Source: Oligoflexia bacterium
GTDB lineage: Bacteria; Bdellovibrionota; Bdellovibrionia; JABDDW01
Direction of reading: 5' to 3'
Assembly: GCA_020847095.1 (NCBI GenBank)
Contig: JADLCR010000009.1
Location: 1-64,000, forward strand
DNA length: 64,000 nucleotides
In this document: positions 16,559-25,445 of the stretch, one piece after another
Position numbering within the stretch: the stretch's first letter is position 1
Layout of the letters: each line of letters starts with the position of its first letter
The notes under the pieces: model-generated
Database searches by the model: none
Seen by the model: the letters and a program-made list of their open reading frames with translations, nothing else
What the model was told of the DNA's origin: nothing
Program-made: the position numbers and the translations under genes

Positions 16559-18232
16559 TTAGTGCCGAAGTTTCTTATAGCGAACGCGATGGGGGATGAG
16601 CGTCTGAACGCCGAGGCGATTTTTCAAGTTCTCTTCGTAATCGCGATAATTTCCTTCATGCCAATACACCTGGCTGTCGTCCTCAAACCCCAAAATGTGG
16701 GTGGCGATACGATCCAAAAACCAGCGATCATGACTCACAACCAACACGCATCCCGAAAAGTTTAGAATTCCCTCTTCAAGGGCACGAAGGGTGTTAACGT
16801 CCAAATCGTTGGTAGGTTCGTCTAACATCAAGACGTTGGCCCCTTCTTTCAGCATCTTGGCTAAATACACACGATTACGCTCTCCACCCGAAAGCATAGA
16901 AACGCGCTTTTGCTGATCTGCCCCAGTAAAGTTAAACCAAGCGGCGTACTGTCTAGAGGGCACTTCGCGCTTGCCTACCATCACGATGTCTTTGCTGTCA
17001 GAAATTTCTTCCACAATGGTGAGCTTGTCGTTGAGCGGGCGTGATTGATCCACAAATCCGAGTTTTACGCTCTGGCCTAGAACGACTTCGCCCTGATCGG
17101 GCTTCTCGATCCCTGCGATCATTCTAAACAAGGTGGCTTTACCAGCACCGTTGGGGCCAACAATTCCCACAATAGCTCCGGGCGGAATATTGAAATTCAC
17201 TTTATCGACCAGCAATTTTTCCCCAAAGGCCTTGCTGACGTTTTTAAACTCGATCACCTTATCACCAAGCCGGGGCCCCGGTGGAATTTGAATCTCCACT
17301 TCTTCGATTTTTGTTTTTGCCTCCTCGGCTACTAAACTTTCGTACGCTGTTATGCGCGCCTTGCTTTTAGCTTGTCTCGCGCGAGGGGCCATGCGAATCC
17401 AGTCAAGCTCACGTTCTAAAGTCTTTTGTCGACGGGATTCAGCTTTTTCTTCTGCTCCAAGACGTTTCTGTTTTTGCTCCAACCACGAGGAGTAATTCCC
17501 TTTCCACGGAATTCCTGTTCCCCGGTCAAGCTCTAAGATCCATTCGGCAACATTATCCAAAAAGTAACGATCGTGAGTAATGGCGACGACTGTTCCTTTA
17601 TATTCTTTTAGATGGTTTTCAAGCCATGCAACGCTTTCCGCATCCAAATGGTTCGTCGGTTCGTCAAGAAGTAACAAATCAGGAGCTTCGAGAAGCAAGC
17701 GACACAAGGCCACGCGTCGCTTCTCACCGCCTGACAAATTCTTAACTGATGCATCTCCGGGCGGACACCTCAATGCGTCCATTGCCACTTCAAGAGTGCG
17801 ATCAAGCTCCCAAGCATTTAAGTGGTCGAGCTTCTCCTGAACCGCGGCCTGCTCGGCCAAAAGCTTCTCCATCACTTCAGGAGTCATTTCTTCGGCAAAC
17901 TTAGCATTAATTTCTTCGAAGCGCTTGAGGAGCTGGACCGTTTCACCTAATCCGTCTTGAACGTTTTCTTTTACGGTTTTGCTTTCATCAAGTTTTGGTT
18001 CTTGAGGTAAGTATCCAACTCTAAATTTGTCGCCCAAAAAAGCTTCACCAACAAATTCTTTGTCTAGCCCCGCCATAATCTTGAGGAGCGTACTTTTACC
18101 CGCGCCATTAAGACCTAGAACTCCAATTTTGGCGCCGTAATAAAACGACAAATAGATATCTTTTAGAACTTGTTTGTTTGGCGGATAAACCTTCCCCAAA
18201 CCTTTCATCGTATAAATAAAGTGCTGTGCCAT
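16559..18232 (-). CDS. ettA: ABC-F translational throttle EttA
   Basis: A 557-residue soluble ABC-F ATPase with two nucleotide-binding domains and no membrane part. Known EttA binds the ribosomal E site and gates elongation according to energy state. The first domain has GLNGAGKS (40-47), signature LSGGEKRR and [12 protein letters not shown]. The second has GPNGAGKAT (359-367), LSGGERNR and [12 protein letters not shown]. In the second Walker A, the Ser/Thr that coordinates magnesium is replaced by Ala366, which is unusual and may weaken ATP use at that site. The sequence around it is otherwise intact with no frameshift. The length and the toe/linker around 250-300 (rich in K, R and E) are typical. 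Confidence 0.9.
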   Translation of the reverse strand: MAQHFIYTMKGLGKVYPPNKQVLKDIYLSFYYGAKIGVLGLNGAGKSTLLKIMAGLDKEFVGEAFLGDKFRVGYLPQEPKLDESKTVKENVQDGLGETVQLLKRFEEINAKFAEEMTPEVMEKLLAEQAAVQEKLDHLNAWELDRTLEVAMDALRCPPGDASVKNLSGGEKRRVALCRLLLEAPDLLLLDEPTNHLDAESVAWLENHLKEYKGTVVAITHDRYFLDNVAEWILELDRGTGIPWKGNYSSWLEQKQKRLGAEEKAESRRQKTLERELDWIRMAPRARQAKSKARITAYESLVAEEAKTKIEEVEIQIPPGPRLGDKVIEFKNVSKAFGEKLLVDKVNFNIPPGAIVGIVGPNGAGKATLFRMIAGIEKPDQGEVVLGQSVKLGFVDQSRPLNDKLTIVEEISDSKDIVMVGKREVPSRQYAAWFNFTGADQQKRVSMLSGGERNRVYLAKMLKEGANVLMLDEPTNDLDVNTLRALEEGILNFSGCVLVVSHDRWFLDRIATHILGFEDDSQVYWHEGNYRDYEENLKNRLGVQTLIPHRVRYKKLRH

Positions 18233-18263
18233 GGGCCCAACCTGACACAGGAGGCGTTATTTT

Positions 18264-19271
18264 TCAAGGAAGAGAGATAGAAACCTCGGGATAGGCTAGA
18301 AATCCGGGATAACAGTACTCCTGCTGGAGCAATCGAGCCGAGCCATGCACGACTCCGCTCCCGTTGATGACGGCCGTTTTGCGGGCCCTGACATCTTCAA
18401 TATACTCAGGACGCACATGGCGCAAACGAAGGTCTAAAAGTTTTTGTAAACGATCCTGAATCGTAGACCCCGGGTTTGCCTGAACAAATGCATTAAAGTC
18501 ATTGTAATCGACTGATTTAAATCCGCCATTCTGAACACTGACATCAAACATAAACAAAAACGCTCGAAGCTCACCGAGTCCAAACCTATTATGATCGCGA
18601 ACGGCCCGCGCCCGATAAGTCGCTGCCGATTGCATTTGAATAGTACTAAAGTCCGGATTTCCTGCGAGTTCCAAAAAATCCTCTTTCCAAACTTGTATGA
18701 ACTGACCATTGGACAAATAAATGTTTTCAACGGCCCACGCAACCGAGTCGGAATTTCGACTTTTTAAATCTTTGTTAAAATCGATGTCTAAAAAATTTGC
18801 TTCACTTCCCGGATCCGCTTGTTTGTTTTGCTCCCAACTCATGAGCATGGATTCAAGACTTGCTCGTCTAGTGTCATCCGAAAAGATTCGAATCCAAGCC
18901 TGCGGATGTCTCCCCATAAACTTCAGCAGCATCGGTTGAAGTGTACCGGTTCCAAGATTTTGATTAAGTAACCCCAGACTTAGTCCCATACCATCAAAGT
19001 TTCGGGTGATATTTGTCCAACCATCGTGACCCTCAAAGCTTCCGGTGATATTGAGCGCAACTTTATAAACTTCTCGATCATACGGTGTCAGGTCTGCATC
19101 CCAACTCACTCCCGAAAACGATAGGGTCGGGCAAGCAGTAAATGGTGAACCCTTGTTACTCGTTGGTGATGGTCCAGAAGCAAGCAACGTTGACGCGGGC
19201 AAGAATGGTTGAGCCGGGCTGCAAGCCGTACACATTGTTGAAAAAACAAAAAGCGCGAGGATCCCTCTCAT
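18264..19271 (-). CDS. GH46/lysozyme-like lipoprotein
   Basis: A 335-residue lipoprotein with lipobox ...CTACS (Cys ~17) after MRGILALFVFST. After a Pro/Ser-rich linker, the segment ITGSFEG (E80) ... FDGMGLSLG (D93) resembles the Glu/Asp pair of GH46 chitosanase and of lysozyme-like peptidoglycan hydrolases. QNLGTGTLQPML and a late ARKTAVINGSGVVHG fit the same fold. It would act on a beta-1,4-linked amino sugar polymer such as peptidoglycan. That suits a predator that reshapes prey wall, but this use is inference. Anchored probably to the outer membrane. Family membership is by motif only. Confidence 0.55.
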   Translation of the reverse strand: MRGILALFVFSTMCTACSPAQPFLPASTLLASGPSPTSNKGSPFTACPTLSFSGVSWDADLTPYDREVYKVALNITGSFEGHDGWTNITRNFDGMGLSLGLLNQNLGTGTLQPMLLKFMGRHPQAWIRIFSDDTRRASLESMLMSWEQNKQADPGSEANFLDIDFNKDLKSRNSDSVAWAVENIYLSNGQFIQVWKEDFLELAGNPDFSTIQMQSAATYRARAVRDHNRFGLGELRAFLFMFDVSVQNGGFKSVDYNDFNAFVQANPGSTIQDRLQKLLDLRLRHVRPEYIEDVRARKTAVINGSGVVHGSARLLQQEYCYPGFLAYPEVSISLP

Positions 19272-19349
19272 CTCCCCATTTCAGCACCAGAAGCGGGTTT
19301 CAAAGGAGTCTAGTTTTTCAGATCTTTTAATTCCCCGACTAAAGTCGAT

Positions 19350-19381
19350 AAAAAAAATGGGCTCGTGATGACGAGCCCATT
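19350..19381 (-). terminator. Intrinsic terminator of the PuuD-like gene
   Basis: A perfect 9-bp stem, ATGGGCTCG (19357-19365) and CGAGCCCAT (19372-19380), with a 6-nt loop. An A7 run precedes it on the plus strand (19351-19357), which reads as a U-tract for minus-strand transcription. It lies 28 bp beyond the stop of the gene ending at 19409. Confidence 0.85.
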
Positions 19382-19408
19382 TGCTTGTTCAATCAAGTTT
19401 GACAGCTT

Positions 19409-20101
19409 TTACTTAGTCAAGATTTCAAGCATCAGGTAAAACACGACGGTTAAGAAGAGTCCCATGTGGATAACTCCTTTAACAGTTGTTAACGGACCAA
19501 GCTTACCTTTTAACGCGTTAAACTCTAGCGCTCCCAAAATCGCAAAGAAAATCCCAAAAAAGACTCCCATGTTGTATTCGGGATTAACAGCAATTCCTAA
19601 GTGCTGCGCTCCGAGCATGAAAAACAACATAGGAATGGAAAACAAGACATTGTGCCTTGACGCGAGTCCCGCTTTTGCGGCCGCCGCTGCCGCAGTTGGC
19701 AAGGCTTGCCCGCCTTGAGCCACTTGGGTAGCCGATTGAATCACGATCTTTTGGTTTGGCCAAATAACGAACCAAACGTTGAACCACATTACAAGACCCA
19801 AAGCCATTCCTAGAGTGATGGTTAGCGCGGGCGAATTATTGGGAATATAATTTCCATTCCCCATGTACAACAGCACCCCTGTGATCATGGTGATCATTGC
19901 GCCCCAACGAAACCACCATAAAGCTCTTGGCACAAGCTTTTGGATGGCGTTGGATTTTGTCGCCGCATCAGTTTCCGCAAAAAATGCCCCTTGGACAAAG
20001 TTGAAATAATAAAGATGCCCAATCCAAACAATACCCGCCAACACGTGAAAATAGCGGAGTAAGAACAAACCACCGCCGTGAGAAAATAATGAATATGACA
20101 T
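19409..20101 (-). CDS. PuuD-like membrane protein, cytochrome domain absent
   Basis: A 230-residue membrane protein with several hydrophobic segments and conserved histidines near the N-terminus (FHVLAGIVWIGHLYYFNFVQG). The sequence resembles the membrane part of urate hydroxylase PuuD (COG3748), but PuuD also has a C-terminal cytochrome c domain. None is present here and the gene ends at ...LEILTK. The urate role is therefore unsafe, and a haem-binding electron carrier or assembly protein is an alternative. The start is supported by AGAGGAG. It diverges from proline iminopeptidase, has no metabolic partner, and is followed by a strong terminator. Confidence 0.6.
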   Translation of the reverse strand: MSYSLFSHGGGLFLLRYFHVLAGIVWIGHLYYFNFVQGAFFAETDAATKSNAIQKLVPRALWWFRWGAMITMITGVLLYMGNGNYIPNNSPALTITLGMALGLVMWFNVWFVIWPNQKIVIQSATQVAQGGQALPTAAAAAAKAGLASRHNVLFSIPMLFFMLGAQHLGIAVNPEYNMGVFFGIFFAILGALEFNALKGKLGPLTTVKGVIHMGLFLTVVFYLMLEILTK

Positions 20102-20208
20102 AGATGTCTCCTCTTTTTAGTCCGAGAACGAATCCCTTGCAGTTCAATCCGAACACAAGTTAATGTCAAGACTCATCAGTTTTGACGTCAGGCGTTACTG
20201 GAGGACAG

Positions 20209-21159
20209 ATGCATACATTTTTTCCGGAAATCGAACCTTATAAAACTCATCGGCTTCAAGTTTCTGCCATACACAACCTTTACGTTGAAGAGTGTGGAAA
20301 TCCAAAGGGTCAGCCCGTTGTTTTTTTACACGGTGGACCCGGAGCTGGATTATCGAAAAATCACCGCAGATTTTTTGATCCCAAACATTATCGAATCATT
20401 CTTTTCGACCAACGGGGCTCGGGGCAAAGCACTCCGTTTGCTTCTCTAGAAGAAAACACGACGTGGCACCTCGTCGACGATATCGAGAAAGTTCGAAAAT
20501 TCATGGGCATCGACAAGTGGCTTGTTTTCGGCGGAAGTTGGGGAAGCACTCTTGCCCTAGCTTACGCTGAAACATACCCACAAGCCGTCACTGGACTTGT
20601 ACTTCGCGGAATATTTCTATGCCGCAAAGAGGAAATCGATTGGTTTTACCAAAAAGGATGCGATCTTCTCTTTCCGGATCTTTGGGAGAAATACGTGGCC
20701 CCAATCCCGCGAGAAGAACGCCACCACATGATCGCCTCCTATTATCAACGGTTAACTGGAGCGGACAACCAAGTAAAAGTCGCCTGCGCCAAAGCTTGGT
20801 CTGAATGGGAGGGTGGCACAATTAAGCTCCTTCCCGATCCGGCAGCCGTGGAGCAATTTGGTTCTGATCAAATGTCGATCAGTCTGGCGCGCATTGAATG
20901 CCATTACTTTTACAACAAATGTTGGTTTCGCGAAGACGACCATCTAGTCGCTGATATCGCCAAAATTCGCCACATACCAGGCGTGATTGTGCATGGGCGC
21001 TACGATGTGGTGTGCCCAGTAAAAAACGCTTGGGATTTGCACAAAGCCTGGCCTGAGTCAGAGCTAAAAATCATCGCGGACGCCGGGCACGCCGCTGACG
21101 AACCTGGAATTTTGAGCGCCCTTGTCGAAGCGACAGAAAAATTTAAAAATCTGCGGTAG
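20209..21159 (+). CDS. pip: Proline iminopeptidase
   Basis: A 316-residue cytoplasmic alpha/beta-hydrolase (peptidase family S33) that removes N-terminal proline. The ATG at 20209 follows GGAGGACAG, and a start 27 nt earlier has no such site. Family motifs are HGGPGAG (oxyanion region), DQRGSGQSTP, GGSWGS with the nucleophile Ser, and GRYDVVCP (Asp) with a late GHAAD (His). Length is that of the family. It sits 7 nt before yjbQ, and the two are probably one transcript. Confidence is high because the DQRGSGQS and GGSWGS signatures are characteristic. Confidence 0.92.
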   Translation: MHTFFPEIEPYKTHRLQVSAIHNLYVEECGNPKGQPVVFLHGGPGAGLSKNHRRFFDPKHYRIILFDQRGSGQSTPFASLEENTTWHLVDDIEKVRKFMGIDKWLVFGGSWGSTLALAYAETYPQAVTGLVLRGIFLCRKEEIDWFYQKGCDLLFPDLWEKYVAPIPREERHHMIASYYQRLTGADNQVKVACAKAWSEWEGGTIKLLPDPAAVEQFGSDQMSISLARIECHYFYNKCWFREDDHLVADIAKIRHIPGVIVHGRYDVVCPVKNAWDLHKAWPESELKIIADAGHAADEPGILSALVEATEKFKNLR

Positions 21160-21166
21160 ATAGATC

Positions 21167-21586
21167 ATGAAGAACTTTAGAAAAGAACTTTCTTACTTTA
21201 TAGAAGGTCGTCGCGGGTTTTTGAATATTACAGGGGATGTTCAAAAATGCGTCACCGAATCGGGTATTCGTGAAGGACTAGTTCTCGTCAACTCAATGCA
21301 CATCACATCATCGGTCTTTATCAATGACGATGAAAGCGGACTTCATCATGATTACGAAAAGTGGCTCGAAAGGCTTGCTCCCCATGCGCCCACTGGCCAA
21401 TACCGCCACAATGACACGGGTGAAGACAACGCCGATGCTCATATGAAACGTCAGATCATGGGTCGCGAAGTCGTGGTGGCCGTTACCGAAGGACGGCTCG
21501 ATTTCGGAACTTGGGAACAAATTTTCTATGGAGAGTTTGACGGGAATCGCAAAAAACGCGTACTCGTCAAAATTATTGGCTCATGA
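21167..21586 (+). CDS. yjbQ: YjbQ family protein (UPF0047)
   Basis: A 139-residue protein of the UPF0047/YjbQ family, assigned in E. coli a weak thiamine-phosphate synthase activity. True function is unsettled. Characteristic features are [16 protein letters not shown] near 45-60, the [19 protein letters not shown] segment with His/Asp residues around 83-100, and a terminal [13 protein letters not shown]. The TGA stop is shared with the convergent deoxynucleoside kinase gene through the palindrome TCATGA (21581-21586). Confidence 0.9.
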   Translation: MKNFRKELSYFIEGRRGFLNITGDVQKCVTESGIREGLVLVNSMHITSSVFINDDESGLHHDYEKWLERLAPHAPTGQYRHNDTGEDNADAHMKRQIMGREVVVAVTEGRLDFGTWEQIFYGEFDGNRKKRVLVKIIGS

Positions 21587-21599
21587 AAGCAAATGAGCC
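21578..21599. terminator. Possible terminator at the yjbQ/kinase junction
   Basis: A 7-bp stem GGCTCAT (21578-21584) and ATGAGCC (21593-21599) encloses the shared stop TCATGA, followed by GGCGGCTTTTCTT on the plus strand and an AT-rich run on the minus strand. It may work in both directions. The T-tract is imperfect. Confidence 0.4.
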
Positions 21600-22282
21600 G
21601 GCGGCTTTTCTTGCACACCTGTAATGGGACTACGCTTAATTGCGACTTCTTTGGAATAGCCCTTCCAAAATAGCGAAAATCGCTTGTTGGCCTCGAGTTG
21701 TTCTAAAACTTCGTCGATCGTTTTGAACGAATTCCAGTCGATTCGAATGACATGGCTGCCCCGGTCTTCAAGTTCCATCAATAGTTCGCTATAACACTTG
21801 TCCAGCCCCTTGAGATATTCGAGAGGAACTCCCGACTCGCACTCGCGCTGCCTAAGCTCATGAATTCGTTGGTAACAAACTTCAGGTTTAACATCCAAAA
21901 ATAAAGTCACATTAGGAGTTAGCAAACGATCAATATAGAGTTTGCGATGCTGCATATAGGACTTGTACCCACGATCGTCGATGTTTCCGTCGAGCCAGTT
22001 CTTCTTGGCAAAAACTGAATCGCCGTAAATGCTTCGATCCATCACAATAGCTTGCCCTGTGTAGGCGATGTGCTTGATCGCTTCTTCATGCATTTCAAAT
22101 CGGCGCGCCATCAACCAGTACTGCATTTCAAGGCCCCATCGCTTTGAGTCGGAATAATAATCTTCCAGATATGGGTTCGTTTCGACTGGTTCGTACATAG
22201 CTCTAGCACCTAAACGGTCTACCAAAGCTTTTGTGAGATGAGACTTACCTGCACCGATGTTGCCTTCGATAATGATCAGCAT
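21581..22282 (-). CDS. Deoxynucleoside kinase
   Basis: A 233-residue soluble kinase that phosphorylates deoxynucleosides for DNA precursor salvage. The ATG at 22282 follows GGGGGG; an upstream in-frame start at 22339 gives an extra 19 residues without a good site. Motifs: P-loop GNIGAGKS at 7-14, [14 protein letters not shown] (substrate pocket Glu), [12 protein letters not shown] (DRS motif) and [10 protein letters not shown] (lid). It fits the dCK/dGK family, but the preferred base cannot be read. It lies 70 nt downstream of the DUF2905 gene. Confidence 0.85.
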   Translation of the reverse strand: MLIIIEGNIGAGKSHLTKALVDRLGARAMYEPVETNPYLEDYYSDSKRWGLEMQYWLMARRFEMHEEAIKHIAYTGQAIVMDRSIYGDSVFAKKNWLDGNIDDRGYKSYMQHRKLYIDRLLTPNVTLFLDVKPEVCYQRIHELRQRECESGVPLEYLKGLDKCYSELLMELEDRGSHVIRIDWNSFKTIDEVLEQLEANKRFSLFWKGYSKEVAIKRSPITGVQEKPPAHLLS

Positions 22283-22352
22283 AGTCCCCCCGGAATTTGT
22301 ATGTGGCGGTAATCTATTGAAGGACCCCTTGCGGGTCAATAGCGGGGCTTAC

Positions 22353-22574
22353 TTATTTCGTAAAAAATCTGATTAAAAAAATGATTAAGCTTAATGCGGC
22401 GCTCAAAATCAGGCTGCTCATAATGGGAAAGTAGAATTTAAAATTTTCCTTTTCGACCGTGATGTCACCCGGCAAACGCCCAACAGGAAAGACTTTTGAG
22501 CCGAAATGCCATAGCACACCGGTCACAATGAGAATCAAACCAGCCAAAATCAGGGTTTTTGAAACAGCGTTCAT
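22353..22574 (-). CDS. DUF2905 small membrane protein
   Basis: A 73-residue protein with two transmembrane helices (about 5-25 and 48-70) joined by a loop with GRLPGDI, the mark of DUF2905. Function unknown. The ATG at 22574 has GAG-type sequence upstream; two ATGs 15-18 nt earlier are possible. It lies upstream of the kinase gene on the same strand. Confidence 0.75.
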   Translation of the reverse strand: MNAVSKTLILAGLILIVTGVLWHFGSKVFPVGRLPGDITVEKENFKFYFPIMSSLILSAALSLIIFLIRFFTK

Positions 22575-22718
22575 CGCACTCACTTTCATCATGCCGGACC
22601 AAATCTTTCAACACTTTGACAATCGGATTTCGGATGCCTCCGGCCGCCAAATCCAAAGGATTTTAATTACCGTTAGGCGACATTTTCGCATCACCCCCCG
22701 AGCTTGGAGGAAAAACCA

Positions 22719-23747
22719 ATGAAAACCTATCAAGTTCTAATAAGTTTAATAGTGACGATGTCGGGTGCCCTCATCGGCTGCCTAAAACAAGTGGAATCCG
22801 TTTCAGACTCAGGCCCTCAGGTACAGTTGATGTCCCCAGCCGGCGAAGATCCCTCGGTAAAACCGCTCAAAATAACGCTTAATCGAGGACAAGACGATTC
22901 AGTGGCCCACTATTCTATTTTCGCCAAGAATCTCGAAACCATCACAAAAATTGATTCAAAACTGACGTGCGGCGACGCCCAGTGGGTTCACAGTCAGCCG
23001 GTTAACGGCCCGCAAGACCTCGTCGTGACATTTAATGAAATTTCATTTCCTAAACTCCACACTTTACCTCGCGTGAACCGCTGCAACTTAAATCTGATTG
23101 TGACAAACTCCATTGGATCGACGCGCCAATTGAACATTCCCACTCAAATCGAGTTTGCCAGCCACTTTCCAATTCAAATCCAAACAATCAGAGTTCAGCA
23201 CAACGCTTATGAGTTTGCCGAATCAACCAATCATTTTGATGTATTGGAATTTCGTTTTGATAACTCTCTGAATCGCTCGGTAGGCTTTAAAATCATGCCT
23301 CAAAACGATCAACTCAAAAGTTTGATCGTTTACTCTGGTTACGTGAATGGGATGCATCAGTCCCTTGCTTCAAATCGAATGCGCCTTCTTGAGCCAGAAT
23401 TGATCATCTATGGAAACGGCCTTAAGCGCATGACTTCCGAAGATGGGTCAACTCACGTGGTTGTGGCCCCTGGCGGCCGCATGTCTGTTAAGCTGCGCGG
23501 GTGGCTTCGCGATCGACCCAAAGTTTCGCTCCAACATTTGGCTCATATTCCGACTGGTTCCATTCCACTCGAGTTTAAAAGTGCATGTCTTTATTTGAAG
23601 GAGCTTAATCCGCGGGCGTTTATCGTTCAATGGGCGGGCTTTGAACCCACTGATGGTCACGATGATGTTGAATTGGGATATGAATCCGTTGCCGGTCCTG
23701 GAAACTGCCCACCCACACGGATGGGCCCCGGACCTGTTGTCGATTAA
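22719..23747 (+). CDS. Hypothetical lipoprotein
   Basis: A 342-residue lipoprotein starting at the ATG after GGAGGAAAAACC. The signal ends in LIGC, so Cys ~21 is lipidated. The mature part contains beta-rich segments, including IQTIRVQHNAYEF and EFRFDNSLNRSVGF, and no catalytic motif I recognise. Aspartate follows Cys only later, so outer-membrane sorting is likely but not shown. Its end shares TTAA with the OMP gene (23744-23747). Confidence 0.55.
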   Translation: MKTYQVLISLIVTMSGALIGCLKQVESVSDSGPQVQLMSPAGEDPSVKPLKITLNRGQDDSVAHYSIFAKNLETITKIDSKLTCGDAQWVHSQPVNGPQDLVVTFNEISFPKLHTLPRVNRCNLNLIVTNSIGSTRQLNIPTQIEFASHFPIQIQTIRVQHNAYEFAESTNHFDVLEFRFDNSLNRSVGFKIMPQNDQLKSLIVYSGYVNGMHQSLASNRMRLLEPELIIYGNGLKRMTSEDGSTHVVVAPGGRMSVKLRGWLRDRPKVSLQHLAHIPTGSIPLEFKSACLYLKELNPRAFIVQWAGFEPTDGHDDVELGYESVAGPGNCPPTRMGPGPVVD

Positions 23748-24481
23748 AACGCGAATCGATACCCAACAAAGGCTTGAATGCCGGAGAACGTGGTGCCGAA
23801 ATCTTTAGAATCGATTTCCACTTCCCGGCCATTCGCCGCCTGAGACAATGATCCGTTGGCGCCCGATGAAAATGTTCCGCCGACCGAACTTGCTATATTG
23901 CGCTCAATATATAGATAGCGAACGTTTCCTTCAGTAATGAGGCAGTGGCGCCCGCTCGTACCAAAGCACCAATCAACACCAACACCGCCTTGAAAGCCGT
24001 AATTAGAACCAGAAAATTTTACGGAAGCTGAGGCCTCTTGGATTTCACTGTCTAACTTACCCCAGCCAACGCCCCCTTGGATGAATAGTTTAATTGATGA
24101 ACTTTCGAGAATGTGCACCCTCAGCAGAGGCATTATCGTATAGCCAGAAATTTTATATGAATAAGTTCCGGCGTTTGCACCGGACCCGCCATTACCTGAA
24201 ACCGTATTGAATAAATAAGAAGGTCGAAGCTGGATGGCGACTATACTTTGACTAAATCTTTTTTGCAGAAACATCGCAACTTCCCAAGAGTTAGTAAATT
24301 GAGGCGTGCTGATCCCGCCAACTCGAGTGTTAGCACGCGTTATCAGCGTGTTCATATCGTCTTGCTTATTAGTGGTGATCCCACCGAGAAAGCCAATGGA
24401 CCAGTTGTCACGAGTACTACCCGCGGCAAAACCAAAATCGGTCCAAAGCAAAATGCTGAGTAACAAAAGTGACCATTTCAT
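23744..24481 (-). CDS. Outer-membrane beta-barrel protein
   Basis: A 245-residue protein with a signal peptide (LLLLSILLWTDFGFA) and alternating hydrophobic strands such as SIVAIQLRPSYLF and SIKLFIQGGVGWG. The last residues FVGYRFAF end in Phe, the BAM recognition feature of outer-membrane barrels. Length suggests an 8-stranded OmpA/OmpW-like barrel. A disulphide may form in CFGTSGRHC. Ligand or role unknown. Confidence 0.75.
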   Translation of the reverse strand: MKWSLLLLSILLWTDFGFAAGSTRDNWSIGFLGGITTNKQDDMNTLITRANTRVGGISTPQFTNSWEVAMFLQKRFSQSIVAIQLRPSYLFNTVSGNGGSGANAGTYSYKISGYTIMPLLRVHILESSSIKLFIQGGVGWGKLDSEIQEASASVKFSGSNYGFQGGVGVDWCFGTSGRHCLITEGNVRYLYIERNIASSVGGTFSSGANGSLSQAANGREVEIDSKDFGTTFSGIQAFVGYRFAF

Positions 24482-24581
24482 TGATGCGCCTCCTAAATTG
24501 CGTGATCCTCTTTATTGTGAAGGAAGCTCATAGGGGAATCAAGTCGTGGGAGCGAAGTCCTTAGATTTTTCGGCCTCGGCT

Positions 24582-25346
24582 TTAGTCAGAAAGTTCTACG
24601 GAAACCGGACAATGGTCACTTCCTAGAACGTCGGGATGAATTTCGGCGCGTTGAATGCGTGACCTCAAATTGGGGCTCAAAACATGGTAATCGAGTCTCC
24701 ACCCAATGTTTTTTTCCCTCACTCCGGGACGATAACTCCACCAGCTATAGTGGCCAGGCTCAGGGCAAGCACTTCTAAACGAATCCACGTAGCCTTTTCC
24801 TAGAAACCGACTCATCCACGCCCGCTCTTCAGGCAAAAAGCCTGCGTTATTTCGGTTGGAGTGCGGATTTTTAAGATCAATTTCTTGATGAGCAATATTG
24901 AAATCGCCACACAAGACGACCGACTTCTTAGAGCTCACGAGTTTGTCGACGTACTCAGCAATGGCCTCACAAAAGTCAATTTTAAACCCTAGACGAGCAT
25001 GATCACGCTGGCTGTTTGGAAAATAGGCCGAGACCACAATTAAATCGCCGAACTGAGCCGCAATGACCCGCCCCTCCCGATCAAAGGCCTTCACACCTAA
25101 TCCCAAAGAAATATCGTCGGGTCGACGCCTCGAGTAAATAGCAACGCCGCTGTAACCTTTTTTCTCCGCAGAGTGCCAAAATGACTGGTAACCAAAGGGA
25201 CTGAGTATGAGCTGATCTACATCTTCTCTATTGGCTTTGAGTTCTTGAAAACACACAATGTCGGGAGATTCGTCCGAGAGCCATTTTAAAAGCCCCTGCG
25301 TTGCCGCCGAGCGGATGCCATTTAAATTCCAAGAATAAATTCGCAT
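24582..25346 (-). CDS. xth: Exodeoxyribonuclease III
   Basis: A 254-residue EEP-fold enzyme that cuts at abasic sites and digests from 3' ends in base excision repair. Features are MRIYSWNLNGIRSA (metal-binding Asn), FQELKA (catalytic Glu), GYSGVAIYSR, GDFNIAH with Asp/Asn, RLDYHVLSP and SDHCP near the end (catalytic His). Full family length and order. It diverges from aceB with 99 bp between starts, so the two probably share the intergenic promoter region. Confidence 0.93.
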   Translation of the reverse strand: MRIYSWNLNGIRSAATQGLLKWLSDESPDIVCFQELKANREDVDQLILSPFGYQSFWHSAEKKGYSGVAIYSRRRPDDISLGLGVKAFDREGRVIAAQFGDLIVVSAYFPNSQRDHARLGFKIDFCEAIAEYVDKLVSSKKSVVLCGDFNIAHQEIDLKNPHSNRNNAGFLPEERAWMSRFLGKGYVDSFRSACPEPGHYSWWSYRPGVREKNIGWRLDYHVLSPNLRSRIQRAEIHPDVLGSDHCPVSVELSD

Positions 25347-25445
25347 GAGACTTTTCTACCCATCAATTTTAATCCGTGCAACTGCGGGTTTTTGATTGAT
25401 ATTGCGTGATCGAAGCGAATATCATCGACAAAAAAAGGGGGCAGC

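Noticed and set aside
22591-22722. 43-codon plus-strand frame overlapping the lipoprotein start
   Set aside because: Sits in the divergent promoter region, lacks a ribosome site, and has no recognisable features.
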